From assembly GCA_965243625.1 (NCBI GenBank), contig CBDEVI010000002.1, positions 1,674,001-1,738,000 of the forward strand: 64,000 nucleotides of DNA, given 5' to 3'. A model generated the notes under the pieces. It saw only the letters and a list, made by a program, of their open reading frames with translations, did not search any database and was not told the origin of the DNA. How positions within the stretch are numbered: the stretch's first letter is position 1; the number at the start of each line of letters is the position of its first letter. Positions 29,050 to 37,182 of the stretch are shown here, one piece after another. The translations under genes were made by a program, and so were the position numbers. The stretch comes from JAJECS01 sp965243625. GTDB taxonomy: Bacteria > Chloroflexota > UBA11872.

Positions 29050-29844
29050 GTGAAACCACGCCTGCCGCGCAAAGTGACCCGTCAGGTGCGCGACTTTGCA
29101 CCGGCGATCCTCCTGATCGCCGGCCTGCTGGGGCTGTGGGAAGTCGTGTCCCGGGCCGTGGAGATGCCGGACTGGCTGCTCCCGGCGCCCTCGGACATCG
29201 GCGCGTCGTTCGGCGAGGCCGCGCCGTTGCTCGGCCCGCACGTGGCGGCCACCGTCACCGCCGCCGCCGCGGGATACGCCCTGGCCCTGGCGTCGGCCAT
29301 CGTGCTGGCCGCGGCGATTGACCGCTGGGGCCTTGCGCGACGCGCGATCTACCCGCTGCTGGTGACCTCGCAGACCATCCCGACGTTCGCGCTGGCCCCG
29401 CTGCTGGCCATCTGGTTTGGGTTCGGTCTGCTGCCCAAGGTGCTGGTCGTGGCGTTGGTGTGCTTCTTTCCGATCGTGGTGGCGACGGTTGGCGGGCTAC
29501 GCGCGGCCGACAAGGAGATGCTCGATCTCGTGCGCGGCATGGGCGCCAGCGACCGGCAGCTCTTCGTCAAAGTGCGCCTGCCCGCGGCGGTGCCGTCGGT
29601 GATCTCGGGCATGAAGATCGCCGCCACCTACAGCGTCATCGGCGCCGTCATCGCCGAGTGGACCGGAGCCAGCCAGGGCTTGGGGCTCTATCTGCTGCGG
29701 GCGTCGAACTCGTTTCAGACCGACCAGGTATTTGCCGTGATTGCCGTCATCGCGTTGCTGAGCATCGCGCTGTTCGGCTGCGTTGAGCTTGTGGGCCGCA
29801 CCGTCGCACCGTGGACGGCGGCCAAGGAGGAGACCGCACGATGA
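29050..29844 (+). CDS. thiX: ABC transporter permease for thiamine precursor (ThiX-like)
   Basis: 264 residues with six hydrophobic segments and the permease signature for ATPase contact (GMGASDRQLFVKVRLPAAVP), as in SsuC/ThiX permeases. GTG 29050. The TGA overlaps the ATG of the binding-protein gene (ATGA), so they are coupled. The TPP riboswitch upstream and the THI5-like partner point to uptake of pyrimidine precursors of thiamine. Confidence 0.86.
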   Translation: MKPRLPRKVTRQVRDFAPAILLIAGLLGLWEVVSRAVEMPDWLLPAPSDIGASFGEAAPLLGPHVAATVTAAAAGYALALASAIVLAAAIDRWGLARRAIYPLLVTSQTIPTFALAPLLAIWFGFGLLPKVLVVALVCFFPIVVATVGGLRAADKEMLDLVRGMGASDRQLFVKVRLPAAVPSVISGMKIAATYSVIGAVIAEWTGASQGLGLYLLRASNSFQTDQVFAVIAVIALLSIALFGCVELVGRTVAPWTAAKEETAR

Positions 29845-30833
29845 TGATTTCGCGACGCCGGACGTTGGGGCTGATGCTCGGAGCCGCGGCCGTGCCGCTG
29901 GCGGCCGCCTGCGGTGAGGAGTCCAAGGAGCCGGCATCCGTCACGTTGATGCTCGACTGGGTCCCAAACACCAACCACACGGGGATCTACGTCGCCCGCG
30001 ATTTCGGCTTCTACGACGACGAGAACCTGCAAGTCTCGATCGTCGAACCCGGCGTGTCGGGCGTGGCGCAGGCCGTGGCGGGCGGGGCCGCCGAGTTCGG
30101 CATCAGCTTCCAGGAAGAGGTAACGCTCGCGCGTTCTGAGGACGTGCCGCTGGTGTCGGTGGCGGCCATCATCCAGCACAACACGTCGGGTTTCGCGTCG
30201 CCGGCGGACCGCAAGATCCGTCGCCCGCGCGACTTCGCGGGCAAGAAGTACGGCGCGTTCGGCTGGGGTCCCGAGCGGCAGGTGCTGACGGCGCTCATGC
30301 AGTGCGACGGCGGCGATTTCAACCAGATCGAGTTCGTGGACATCGGAGCCGTGGACTATTTCGTCGCCTGGGAGCGCGGCGACGTGGACTTCGTGTGGAT
30401 CTTCGAGGCCTGGGACGGCATCCGCGCCCAGCTGCAGGGATTCGAGCTCGACTACATCCGCCTGACCGACCTCGACTGCATTCCGGACTACTACACCCCG
30501 GTGCTCGCGACCAGCGAGGCGATGATCGCCGAGAACCCGGACGTGGTGCAGCGATTCGTCCGCGCCACGGCCCGCGGCTACGAGCTGGCCATCGAGGAGC
30601 CTTCGCGGGGCGCGGACACGCTGATCAAGGCCGTGGACGGGATCGACGCCGACCTCGTGCGCGCCAGCCAGGATTGGCTCAGCCCGCGCTACGCGGAGGA
30701 CGTCGACAAGTGGGGCTGGCAGACGCGCGACACCTGGCAGGGCTACGCCAACTGGCTGGTGAACTACGACCTGCTCACGGGCACGATCAATCCGGCCAAC
30801 GCGTTCGATAACTCGTTCATCGAGAACGCCTGA
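29841..30833 (+). CDS. thiY: Thiamine pyrimidine precursor-binding lipoprotein (ThiY/THI5-like)
   Basis: 330 residues. The N-terminus has a twin-arginine-like SRRRTLGLM and a likely lipobox ending AAAC, so it is probably exported and lipid-anchored. The mature part begins with LDWVPNTNHTGIYVARDFGF, the hallmark of the NMT1/THI5-like binding proteins that capture pyrimidine precursors (HMP or formylaminopyrimidine). ATG 29841 has AAGGAGGA upstream and overlaps the permease stop. The eukaryotic THI5 Cys cluster is not expected and not seen. Confidence 0.9.
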   Translation: MMISRRRTLGLMLGAAAVPLAAACGEESKEPASVTLMLDWVPNTNHTGIYVARDFGFYDDENLQVSIVEPGVSGVAQAVAGGAAEFGISFQEEVTLARSEDVPLVSVAAIIQHNTSGFASPADRKIRRPRDFAGKKYGAFGWGPERQVLTALMQCDGGDFNQIEFVDIGAVDYFVAWERGDVDFVWIFEAWDGIRAQLQGFELDYIRLTDLDCIPDYYTPVLATSEAMIAENPDVVQRFVRATARGYELAIEEPSRGADTLIKAVDGIDADLVRASQDWLSPRYAEDVDKWGWQTRDTWQGYANWLVNYDLLTGTINPANAFDNSFIENA

Positions 30834-31086
30834 GGCCGCGGGGGCGACGTTTGCCGTTCCCGGGGAGGCAATGGATGTCCGGGACGGTCGCGGTGAGAAT
30901 CCCGCTTAGGTGGGGTCTGGATTCCGGCTTTCGCCGGAATGACGGAGCGGGCGGCGTGAGGGTGCGTGCCCGCAGGCAAGGCGATCACGGCGCGGTGGAT
31001 TCCCGCCTTCGCGGGAATGACGAAGGACTGGATTCCGGCTTTCGCCGGAATGACCGAGGGTTGCGCACAGGATTCCGGGAAACGCC
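30834..31086. repeat. Three tandem copies of the GGATTCC..GGAATGAC repeat in the thi operon
   Basis: Copies at 30918-30946, 30996-31024 and 31029-31056, each TGGATTCC(C/G)GC(C/T)TTCGC then (C/G)GGAATGAC, forming an 8-bp stem with a TTTC or CTTC loop. They separate the binding-protein and ATPase genes by 253 nt. Other copies of this family lie at 33922-33951, 35036-35060 and 42701-42730. Confidence 0.85.
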
Positions 31087-31875
31087 ATGAGCGCATCGCG
31101 CGGCGGCAGCGCGGCGACCCCGGCCGTGGCGCTGCGGGGCGTTCAGGCGACGTATCTCGAGCGCGGGCTGCGCGTCGAGGCGCTGCTCGACGTCAACCTG
31201 ACCGTCGCGCGGGGCGAGTTCGTCTCGGTGATCGGTCCGAGCGGCTGCGGCAAGAGCACCATGCTCAACCTGATCGCGGGAATCGACCGCCCGAGCGCCG
31301 GCGAGATTGGCGTCGACGGCCGCTCGGCGATGGGCCGCACGGGCCTGGTGGCCCACATGCCTCAGCGCGACCTGCTGCTGCCCTGGCGCACGACGCTGCA
31401 GAATGCCGTGCTCGGACCCGAGCTGCGCGGCGAACCAGACCGCGAGGCGCGCGCGCTGGCGCAGCTGGATCGATTCGGCCTGGAGGGCTTCGCCGACGCC
31501 TACCCGCACATGCTTTCCGGCGGCATGCGGCAGCGCGCGGCCATGCTGCGCACGATCCTGCTGGACCGCGACACCCTGCTGCTCGACGAGCCGTTCGGCG
31601 CGCTGGACGCCCTGACGCGCGGCGAGATGCAGGAGTGGCTGCTGGGCATCTGGTCGGAACTGGCCAAGACGATCCTGTTCGTCACCCACGACGTCGAGGA
31701 GGCGATCTTCCTGTCCGACCGCGTCTACGTGATGACCCGCCGCCCCGGCACGATGAAGCTCGAGCTGGCGATCGACCTGCCGCGCCCGCGGGAACGCGAG
31801 ATGACCACGTCGCCATCGTTCGTCGACGCCAAGCGCACGCTGCTGCACGCGCTGCTGGCGGAGACGCAGCGGTAG
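31087..31875 (+). CDS. thiZ: ABC transporter ATP-binding protein (ThiZ-like)
   Basis: 262-residue nucleotide-binding subunit of nitrate/sulfonate/taurine type. Walker A GPSGCGKST, signature MLSGGMRQRAAM, Walker B LLLDEPFGALD and H-loop VTHDVEEA are all intact. Energises the ThiX-like permease. It is separated from the binding-protein gene by a 253-nt repeat cluster, without a clear promoter; read-through is likely. A weak GGGA lies before ATG 31087. Confidence 0.87.
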   Translation: MSASRGGSAATPAVALRGVQATYLERGLRVEALLDVNLTVARGEFVSVIGPSGCGKSTMLNLIAGIDRPSAGEIGVDGRSAMGRTGLVAHMPQRDLLLPWRTTLQNAVLGPELRGEPDREARALAQLDRFGLEGFADAYPHMLSGGMRQRAAMLRTILLDRDTLLLDEPFGALDALTRGEMQEWLLGIWSELAKTILFVTHDVEEAIFLSDRVYVMTRRPGTMKLELAIDLPRPREREMTTSPSFVDAKRTLLHALLAETQR

Positions 31876-31943
31876 TCGAGGGGCAGGCTCGCGGATCGTC
31901 CCGAGTCCGTCATTCCGGCGGAGTGAGGCCTTCGAATCGAAAT

Positions 31944-31971
31944 GTAGGGGCGACGCATGCGTCGCCCCTAC
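31944..31971. repeat. Perfect 28-nt palindrome, CGCCCCTAC family
   Basis: Two 14-nt arms, GTAGGGGCGACGCA and its exact complement, with no loop. It lies 68 nt after the stop of the ATPase gene in the gap 31876-32138. A degraded GGAATGAC repeat half follows at about 32035-32047. It could form a strong RNA hairpin at the 3' end of the thi operon. Confidence 0.85.
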
Positions 31972-32138
31972 GCGTGGGCCAACAGGTTGAGAGGCCGTTA
32001 GCTTCCCGCTCCACGCCTGCGCGGGGACTGGCTTCGCGGGAATGACGAAAGGGTTGTCCAAGGGTCGCCCGTTGCGGCGTCCACCGGCGCTCTCTATGCT
32101 CCGGTCGGCAACCGACCCACACCTCGATGGAGCCTCAG

Positions 32139-32750
32139 ATGGCGCAAGTCTCAGCCGACCGACGGATCCCCGGATATCCCAACGACCCCGTGCGCGAGAA
32201 GCGCGAGCTCATGCTCAGGACCTATGAGTACGAGTTCCCGTTCAACTACCCCAACGTCGACGTCGATCGCGTGTGGATCGGCGGCGAGCGCCACGGCATG
32301 GAGCTGTTTCCGATCAAGACGACCGACGGCTCCACGGCGTCGACCCAGACCCCGTCGGACTGGATCGTGATCCACGAGGACGAGCCGATGGTGCGCGTGG
32401 CCGTGATGGGCAGCGCCTGCACGCCGCCGGGATCGATTCTGCTCGAGGCCGACCCGATTCCCGGCTTCCGGCACGACGGCGAGGTCGAGCACGCGCTGCC
32501 GGTGCGGTATCGCATCGACAACCTTTGGGGCATGCACCTGCGCGCCGATCTGCTCGAGCAGGGCGGTCGCTCGGAAGCGCTCCCCATCGCCGGCATGAGT
32601 TGCGCCGTGATCGAGATTCCGCCGTCGAAGACGGTGCGCGTCGCCGGCCTGGGGGCGATTCCGGCGTGGGCCACCGACTCCTGGCCCGACGACACGCACT
32701 ATTCGGTGCGCTACATCCGCACCACCGTCGCCGAGGGCTACGAGATCTAA
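32139..32750 (+). CDS. Uncharacterised protein
   Basis: 203 residues of no family that I recognise. No signal peptide or membrane segment. It is Trp/Tyr-rich early (YEYEFPFNYPNVDVDRVWIGG) and rich in short beta-like strands, with an acidic, soluble character; a lipocalin- or cupin-like barrel is possible but not supported by a motif. ATG 32139 was preferred to the upstream ATG 32127 because GGAG sits about 8 nt before it. It is convergent with a creatininase-family gene, with a large palindrome between them. Confidence 0.7.
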   Translation: MAQVSADRRIPGYPNDPVREKRELMLRTYEYEFPFNYPNVDVDRVWIGGERHGMELFPIKTTDGSTASTQTPSDWIVIHEDEPMVRVAVMGSACTPPGSILLEADPIPGFRHDGEVEHALPVRYRIDNLWGMHLRADLLEQGGRSEALPIAGMSCAVIEIPPSKTVRVAGLGAIPAWATDSWPDDTHYSVRYIRTTVAEGYEI

Positions 32751-32763
32751 GCAGCTGGCTGCT

Positions 32764-32800
32764 TGCCGTAGGGGCGGGTTTGAAACCCGCCCCTACGGCA
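32764..32800. terminator. 37-nt palindrome between convergent genes, possible two-way terminator
   Basis: Arms of 18 nt, TGCCGTAGGGGCGGGTTT and its exact complement, around one G. It lies 13 nt after one stop and 19 nt before the stop of the convergent creatininase-family gene. It belongs to the CGCCCCTAC repeat family. The stem would work in both directions, although only short T runs follow. Confidence 0.55.
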
Positions 32801-32819
32801 TTGGCTGACGCGGCGCCGG

Positions 32820-33665
32820 CTATCCCGGCGGGCTGAAGGTCGGCGGGTTGACGTGGTGGTCGACGCGCGGGCACATCTCGCGCGCGGCGAACTCCTCCGC
32901 GAACTCGACGATGTTGTTCACCGATTCCTCGAAGATCTGCCGGCCCTTGTCCGCGGTCGCGAGAGTGGGCGTGCCCTGCGTCCCGTCGGTGGTGTAGGTG
33001 CTGGTCCAGCTGTCCATCCGCACCGGGCCGGTGGCCCACAGGTCCACCCAGTGGTACTTGGACTTGCGCTGGTTCGTCTCGGTGATCTGGTCCTTGGCGA
33101 GGTCCATGTACACCATGTCGGAATCGAAATAGAGCGCCAGCGAGGTTTCGGCCTCGCCCGCGTGGGCGCAGCCGCCAGGAAACTCGGACTCGCGCCAGGT
33201 CGACATGAAGTCCGGATCGGCGGCCATGAAATGCCACCAGCCGCCGATGCCCACCCAGGCGTCGCTCTCCAACATGGCGCGCCGCGCGGCCAGCTCGAGC
33301 GGATTGATGTTGGACCCGTGGCCGTTGACCATGATGATCTTCTTGAACCCCTGATAGGCGAGGCTCTTCAGGATGTCCACGACGTAGCGGATGAACGTCT
33401 CGTGGTGGATGGTCACCGTGCCGGGAAAGTCCATCACGTGAGACGTGTAGCCGTAGCTCACCGACGGCATGACCATGATGCGGCCGTTCGAGCGCCGGGC
33501 CGCCTCCTCGCAGATCTCGGTGGAGGTCCAGTTGTCGATCTTGACCGGCAGGTGGTGCCCGTGCTGCTCGACCGTGCCAACCGGCAGCAGCGGGATGACG
33601 CCGCGGGTGACGGCCTCGTTGACCTCGGGCCAGGTCATGTCCTGGAATCTGTGCGTGACGGCCAT
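32820..33665 (-). CDS. Creatininase family amidohydrolase
   Basis: 281 residues. Metal-binding signatures of creatinine amidohydrolases are present: LPVGTVEQHGHHLPV near the N-terminus, NGHGSNINP in the middle and HAGEAETSLA later. Known members open cyclic amides or act on related formamide-type substrates; the substrate here is not determined. ATG 33665 has GAGGA about 7 nt upstream; a TTG six bases earlier is an alternative. It is divergent from a deacetylase gene across a repeat-filled 350-nt gap. Confidence 0.87.
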   Translation of the reverse strand: MAVTHRFQDMTWPEVNEAVTRGVIPLLPVGTVEQHGHHLPVKIDNWTSTEICEEAARRSNGRIMVMPSVSYGYTSHVMDFPGTVTIHHETFIRYVVDILKSLAYQGFKKIIMVNGHGSNINPLELAARRAMLESDAWVGIGGWWHFMAADPDFMSTWRESEFPGGCAHAGEAETSLALYFDSDMVYMDLAKDQITETNQRKSKYHWVDLWATGPVRMDSWTSTYTTDGTQGTPTLATADKGRQIFEESVNNIVEFAEEFAAREMCPRVDHHVNPPTFSPPG

Positions 33666-33671
33666 GTTCAA

Positions 33672-34015
33672 TCCTCGGGAGCGGGAAGCGGTTCATAGTA
33701 CGCGCCGGGCGCTTTCACCCTGGTCCCGTCGACGTTGAGCGAGTGCCTCCAGCCCGTTCGTCCTGAGCGAAGTCGAAGGACGCCGTTCATGGTTCGACAG
33801 GCTCACCACGAACGGGGCCGACTGTCCGCCGGAATGACGGCAGGTCTGCGTCAGCGCAACCTCCCTCGTCACCCCGGCGAAGGCCGGGGTCCAGGTTCCT
33901 CCGATACGCCCAAGTCTCCGTCTGGATTCCGGCCTCCGCCGGAATGACGGAAGGGGCAGACACCGAACCGGCTTAAGGGGTACCTTCCACAAGCGCCGAC
34001 GACACGGAGACTGCA
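33672..34015. repeat. Gene-free stretch with four repeat copies
   Basis: Divergent gap. It holds a long inverted element with ends CCCGTTCGT and ACGAACGGG (33753-33816, including GGTTCGACAGGCTCACCACG), a lone CCGCCGGAATGACGG end (about 33826-33840), a reverse GTCACCCCGGCGAAGG copy (33868-33895), and a GGATTCCGGCCTCCGCC copy (33922-33951). Promoters of both flanking genes must lie between or inside these. Confidence 0.8.
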
Positions 34016-34942
34016 ATGCAAGTTCGCGTGGAGTTGCCCGAGGGCGTGCGCTGCGCCGTGGCGCTGAGCTACGACCTCGAGATGTGCGCCGGCTATTCCC
34101 CGGTGCTGGTCAACCACGGCCGCATCATGCCGGCGCTGCGCGACTACACCCTGCGGCTCTGCACCACGGCCGAGTCATTCGGCGTGCCGCTGCACTTCTT
34201 CTACGTGGTCAACGGCCTCGAGGAACCCGACATCGACTACCTGCGGGAGATCCTGCGGCGCGGCCACGTGATCGACAACCACACCTACAGCCACATGCTG
34301 CTGAACTATGCAGACCCGGCGCAGCTCGGCTGGGAGCTGACCACGGCCAACCGCGAGCTGGAAGCCAAGCTCGGCGTGCAATCGACCGTGCTGCGCGGGC
34401 CGGGCGGGCTGCCGGGCGGCCTGGACCGCCTCCTGCCCAACCAGCAGACCATCCTGGACAGCGGGTTTCGCTGGGTCAGCAGCCACATGGAATCGACCAT
34501 GGGCAAGTACGGCTGGGCGCACGACGTCGCGGCGCCGTCGCGGCTCCAGCCGTACGTCTATCCCACCGGGCTTATCGAGATTCCGATCCAGGGCTGGATG
34601 GACCGCCTGTTCTTCGACTTCGAGCGCAACCGCGACAACGATGCCATGGAAGCGTGGCGCATTTCAGAAGGCCATCAGCCCGTGCCAGACGGCTGGGAGT
34701 GCCCGTGGACGGACGCCGCGGCCCTGGACGACTGGATCGCCTACAACCTGGCCGCGCTCGATCACGCCTACGACCACGGCCTGCTCTGGGTGCCGACGTG
34801 GCATCCCTACACGCACTACCTGCACGACCCGGCCAACCGCGCCTTGCCGGCGCTGCTGGCCCACGCCCGCTCCAAGCCGGAGCCGGTGGCCGTCTGCACG
34901 GTGCGGGACGCCGCCGCGATGCTGCGCGTCGAGGACGGCTGA
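34016..34942 (+). CDS. Polysaccharide deacetylase family protein
   Basis: 308 residues of NodB-homology fold. The metal-site features are visible: SYDLE in place of TFDDG near the N-terminus and HVIDNHTYSHMLL with the HxxxH-type histidines; a later LRGPGG is typical of the third motif. It removes N- or O-acyl groups from glycans or splits small amides, as some relatives do. ATG 34016 has GGAGA upstream. No signal peptide, so probably cytoplasmic, which makes a small-molecule substrate more likely than a wall polymer. Confidence 0.82.
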   Translation: MQVRVELPEGVRCAVALSYDLEMCAGYSPVLVNHGRIMPALRDYTLRLCTTAESFGVPLHFFYVVNGLEEPDIDYLREILRRGHVIDNHTYSHMLLNYADPAQLGWELTTANRELEAKLGVQSTVLRGPGGLPGGLDRLLPNQQTILDSGFRWVSSHMESTMGKYGWAHDVAAPSRLQPYVYPTGLIEIPIQGWMDRLFFDFERNRDNDAMEAWRISEGHQPVPDGWECPWTDAAALDDWIAYNLAALDHAYDHGLLWVPTWHPYTHYLHDPANRALPALLAHARSKPEPVAVCTVRDAAAMLRVEDG

Positions 34943-35186
34943 CCGGTCCCACACTGCACGCAGCGTGGGCCACCGGGCGGGACCAATCCCCTCACCCCGG
35001 CCTTCTCCCCAAGGCGAACCTTGCGTAACCCCTCCGTCATTCCCGCGAAGGCGGGAATCTACTCTTCATTGAATCTGGGGGCGAATAGGATGCGCCGGGC
35101 CAACCTCAAACTTGGCTGGATTCTGCAAAGGTCTCCAATGGGAGAGGGAGGCGGCCGGGAGCTGGGCTCTTTGGACGTCGCTTGTG
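34943..35186. repeat. Repeat copies between convergent genes
   Basis: Holds CCCTCACCCCGGCCTTCTCC (34988-35013, family of the hairpin at 36233-36255) and GTCATTCCCGCGAAGGCGGG (35036-35060, reverse copy of the GGATTCC family). No gene. The 8-bp stem of the second could end transcription from either side. Confidence 0.7.
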
Positions 35187-36158
35187 TTAGGTCGGCGACC
35201 GGTCGATGGGCTTTCCCGATGCGCCCAGCGGCACGGATGACGACTGCGGGATGCCCCGGATCAACTCGAGCTCGTCCGCCGTCAGCGCCACGTCCGCCGC
35301 GGCGGCGTTGCCCCGCGCCTGGTCGGGCGTCTTCATGCCCGGAATCACCGACGTCACCGCCGGGTGGGCCAGCAGATAGGCCAGCGAGACCTGCGTCATG
35401 CTGCGCCGCGCGTTCGTCAGCGGTCGCATTTGCTCCGCGGCGTTCAGCTGCGCCAGGAACTCTGCCCGCGCGGTCTCGTTCCACGCGGACCGGTTCATGT
35501 CGTCGAACACGGTGTCGCGGTCGAACTTCCCGGTGAGAATGCCCCGCTCCAGCGGCACGCGCACCAGCGTCCCGATGTCCCGCTCGGCGCACAACGGCAA
35601 CATCTCGCGCTCCGCCGCCCGGTTGAGAGCGCTGTACCCGAGCTGGCAGACGCCGTTGCCGCCGCGCTCGTCAAAGGCCCGCAGCACTGCCGGATCGTCC
35701 GTCGAGACGCCGTAGGACCGGATCTTGCCGGCCTGGATCAGCTGCTCGAAGGCTTCCACCAGCACCTCGGGATGCGCCGGATTGGGCTGGTGGCACTGGT
35801 AGATGTCGATCACGTCGGTGCCCAGGCGATAGAGGCTGGCGTCGCAGCAGTTGTGAACATGCTCCACCGACTCGTAGCTGAGCAGGTGCCCGGTGTTCCA
35901 GCCAATCTGGCCCACCTTGGTCGCGACGAGCACCTGGTCGCGCACGCCGCGCAGCGCTTTGCCGAGCATCAGCTCGCTCAGGCGGGGTCCGTAGGCGTCG
36001 GCGGTGTCGAAGAGCGTCACGCCCGCGTCGATGGCCGCGTGCACGGTCGCATTGGCCTGCGCCTGCGACACGTGTCCCAACCCGCCGCTGAGACCCCAGC
36101 AGCCCATGCCCACGACGGACACTTTGAGTCCGGTCTTGCCCAACCGTCGATATTCCAC
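35187..36158 (-). CDS. Aldo/keto reductase
   Basis: 323-residue NADPH-dependent TIM-barrel oxidoreductase. The tetrad is visible: Asp in DTADAYG, Tyr of the same segment, Lys in LVATKVGQIG and His in QCHQPNPAH. GTG 36158 (MEYRRLGKTG) follows AGGGGAT; MEYRRLGKTGLKVS is the standard family opening. Substrate unknown. Divergent from the isomerase gene, with a 229-nt gap. Confidence 0.9.
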   Translation of the reverse strand: MEYRRLGKTGLKVSVVGMGCWGLSGGLGHVSQAQANATVHAAIDAGVTLFDTADAYGPRLSELMLGKALRGVRDQVLVATKVGQIGWNTGHLLSYESVEHVHNCCDASLYRLGTDVIDIYQCHQPNPAHPEVLVEAFEQLIQAGKIRSYGVSTDDPAVLRAFDERGGNGVCQLGYSALNRAAEREMLPLCAERDIGTLVRVPLERGILTGKFDRDTVFDDMNRSAWNETARAEFLAQLNAAEQMRPLTNARRSMTQVSLAYLLAHPAVTSVIPGMKTPDQARGNAAAADVALTADELELIRGIPQSSSVPLGASGKPIDRSPT

Positions 36159-36232
36159 GTGGGATCCCCTCGGTCAGCCGCCGACCTGACAATAGCGCGA
36201 CGGCACGAAGCGCGTATCTTCCGAGTTCGGTC

Positions 36233-36255
36233 CCTTCCCCCTGGAAGGGGGAAGG
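36233..36255. repeat. CCTTCCCCC/GGGGGAAGG hairpin repeat
   Basis: Nine-bp stem with a five-base loop, followed by CTAGGATGGGGG. A related sequence occurs near 34988 and 28945. It lies in the divergent gap 36159-36387, which shows no gene. Confidence 0.65.
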
Positions 36256-36387
36256 CTAGGATGGGGGTCAACGGCTTGCGGCTCAAGTGACTTGTCTGGC
36301 CACCTTCTGGCCGCCTGCCGCAGGCGTCGTCACCGAGCCACCCTGACTTCTCCTAAACTCCGCCCGACGCGCACATGAGGTGACCGC

Positions 36388-37182
36388 ATGCAAGTCTCCC
36401 TGGCGATGATGGGCTTCGGCTGGACCCAGGACGTGGCCGAGCGCTGCATCGAGGTCGCCGGCCGCCTCGGCTACGACGGCATCGACCTCTGGAAGCAGTA
36501 TCTCGACAGCGCCGATCTCGCCTGGGTGCGCGACGCCTGCGCCGCGCGGAACCTGCAGATCGTGCAGCTGAGCCCCTACTTCGACTTCACCACCAGCGAG
36601 GCGACGGCGGCGAACTCACTGCGCGAGGCCGCCACGTTCGTCGGCTACGCCGAAACGCTGGGCGCTCCCTACGTGCGCGCCTACACCGGCGTCACGCCCA
36701 GCGCCGAGGCCGACGACGCCATGTGGGCCCGCTGTGTCGAGGGACTCCAGGAAGCCTGCGACATGGCGGCGGCGTCCGACGTGACCCTGCTGCTCGAAAC
36801 GCACCAGGTCATCCACAGCGGACCGTGTCTCTCCGACACGAGCCCGACGACCATCCGGCTGCTGGAGCTGGTGGACCGCCCAAACCTGCGCGTGGCGATT
36901 CAGACGCCTCTCGTCGGCGAGACCCCCGAGGACAGCGCGCGGCAGCTCGGTCGCTACGTGGACCAAATCCAGGCCCACAACTGGATCGGCGCCACCGAAA
37001 GCACCTGGGGCGAACTCACGTTCCTGGACGCCGGCGACCTCGACTTCAGGCGCTACCTAGGCATCCTGCGAGAAGAGGGCTTCGACGGCTGGATCAGCAT
37101 CGAGCACGCCAACCACCATCCCTGGGAACAAACCGCCGCCCACGAGATCGCCTACCTGCGTAGGCTGCTCGCCGAAGGCTAG
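36388..37182 (+). CDS. Sugar phosphate isomerase/epimerase family protein
   Basis: 264 residues of xylose-isomerase-like TIM-barrel type. Conserved metal/active-site strands are seen: LLLETHQVIH (Glu), later DLDFRRYLGIL and DGWISIEHANH near the end (Glu of the last strand). Such enzymes isomerise or epimerise free sugars, inosose or keto acids. ATG 36388 has GAGGTGA just upstream. Its TAG overlaps the stop of the convergent dehydratase gene (CTAG, 37179-37182). Confidence 0.84.
   Translation: MQVSLAMMGFGWTQDVAERCIEVAGRLGYDGIDLWKQYLDSADLAWVRDACAARNLQIVQLSPYFDFTTSEATAANSLREAATFVGYAETLGAPYVRAYTGVTPSAEADDAMWARCVEGLQEACDMAAASDVTLLLETHQVIHSGPCLSDTSPTTIRLLELVDRPNLRVAIQTPLVGETPEDSARQLGRYVDQIQAHNWIGATESTWGELTFLDAGDLDFRRYLGILREEGFDGWISIEHANHHPWEQTAAHEIAYLRRLLAEG

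Noticed and set aside
30918..31056. CRISPR or short tandem array in the thi operon
   Set aside because: Irregular spacing (49 and 4 nt), palindromic units, and copies elsewhere in the window; fits an interspersed repeat.
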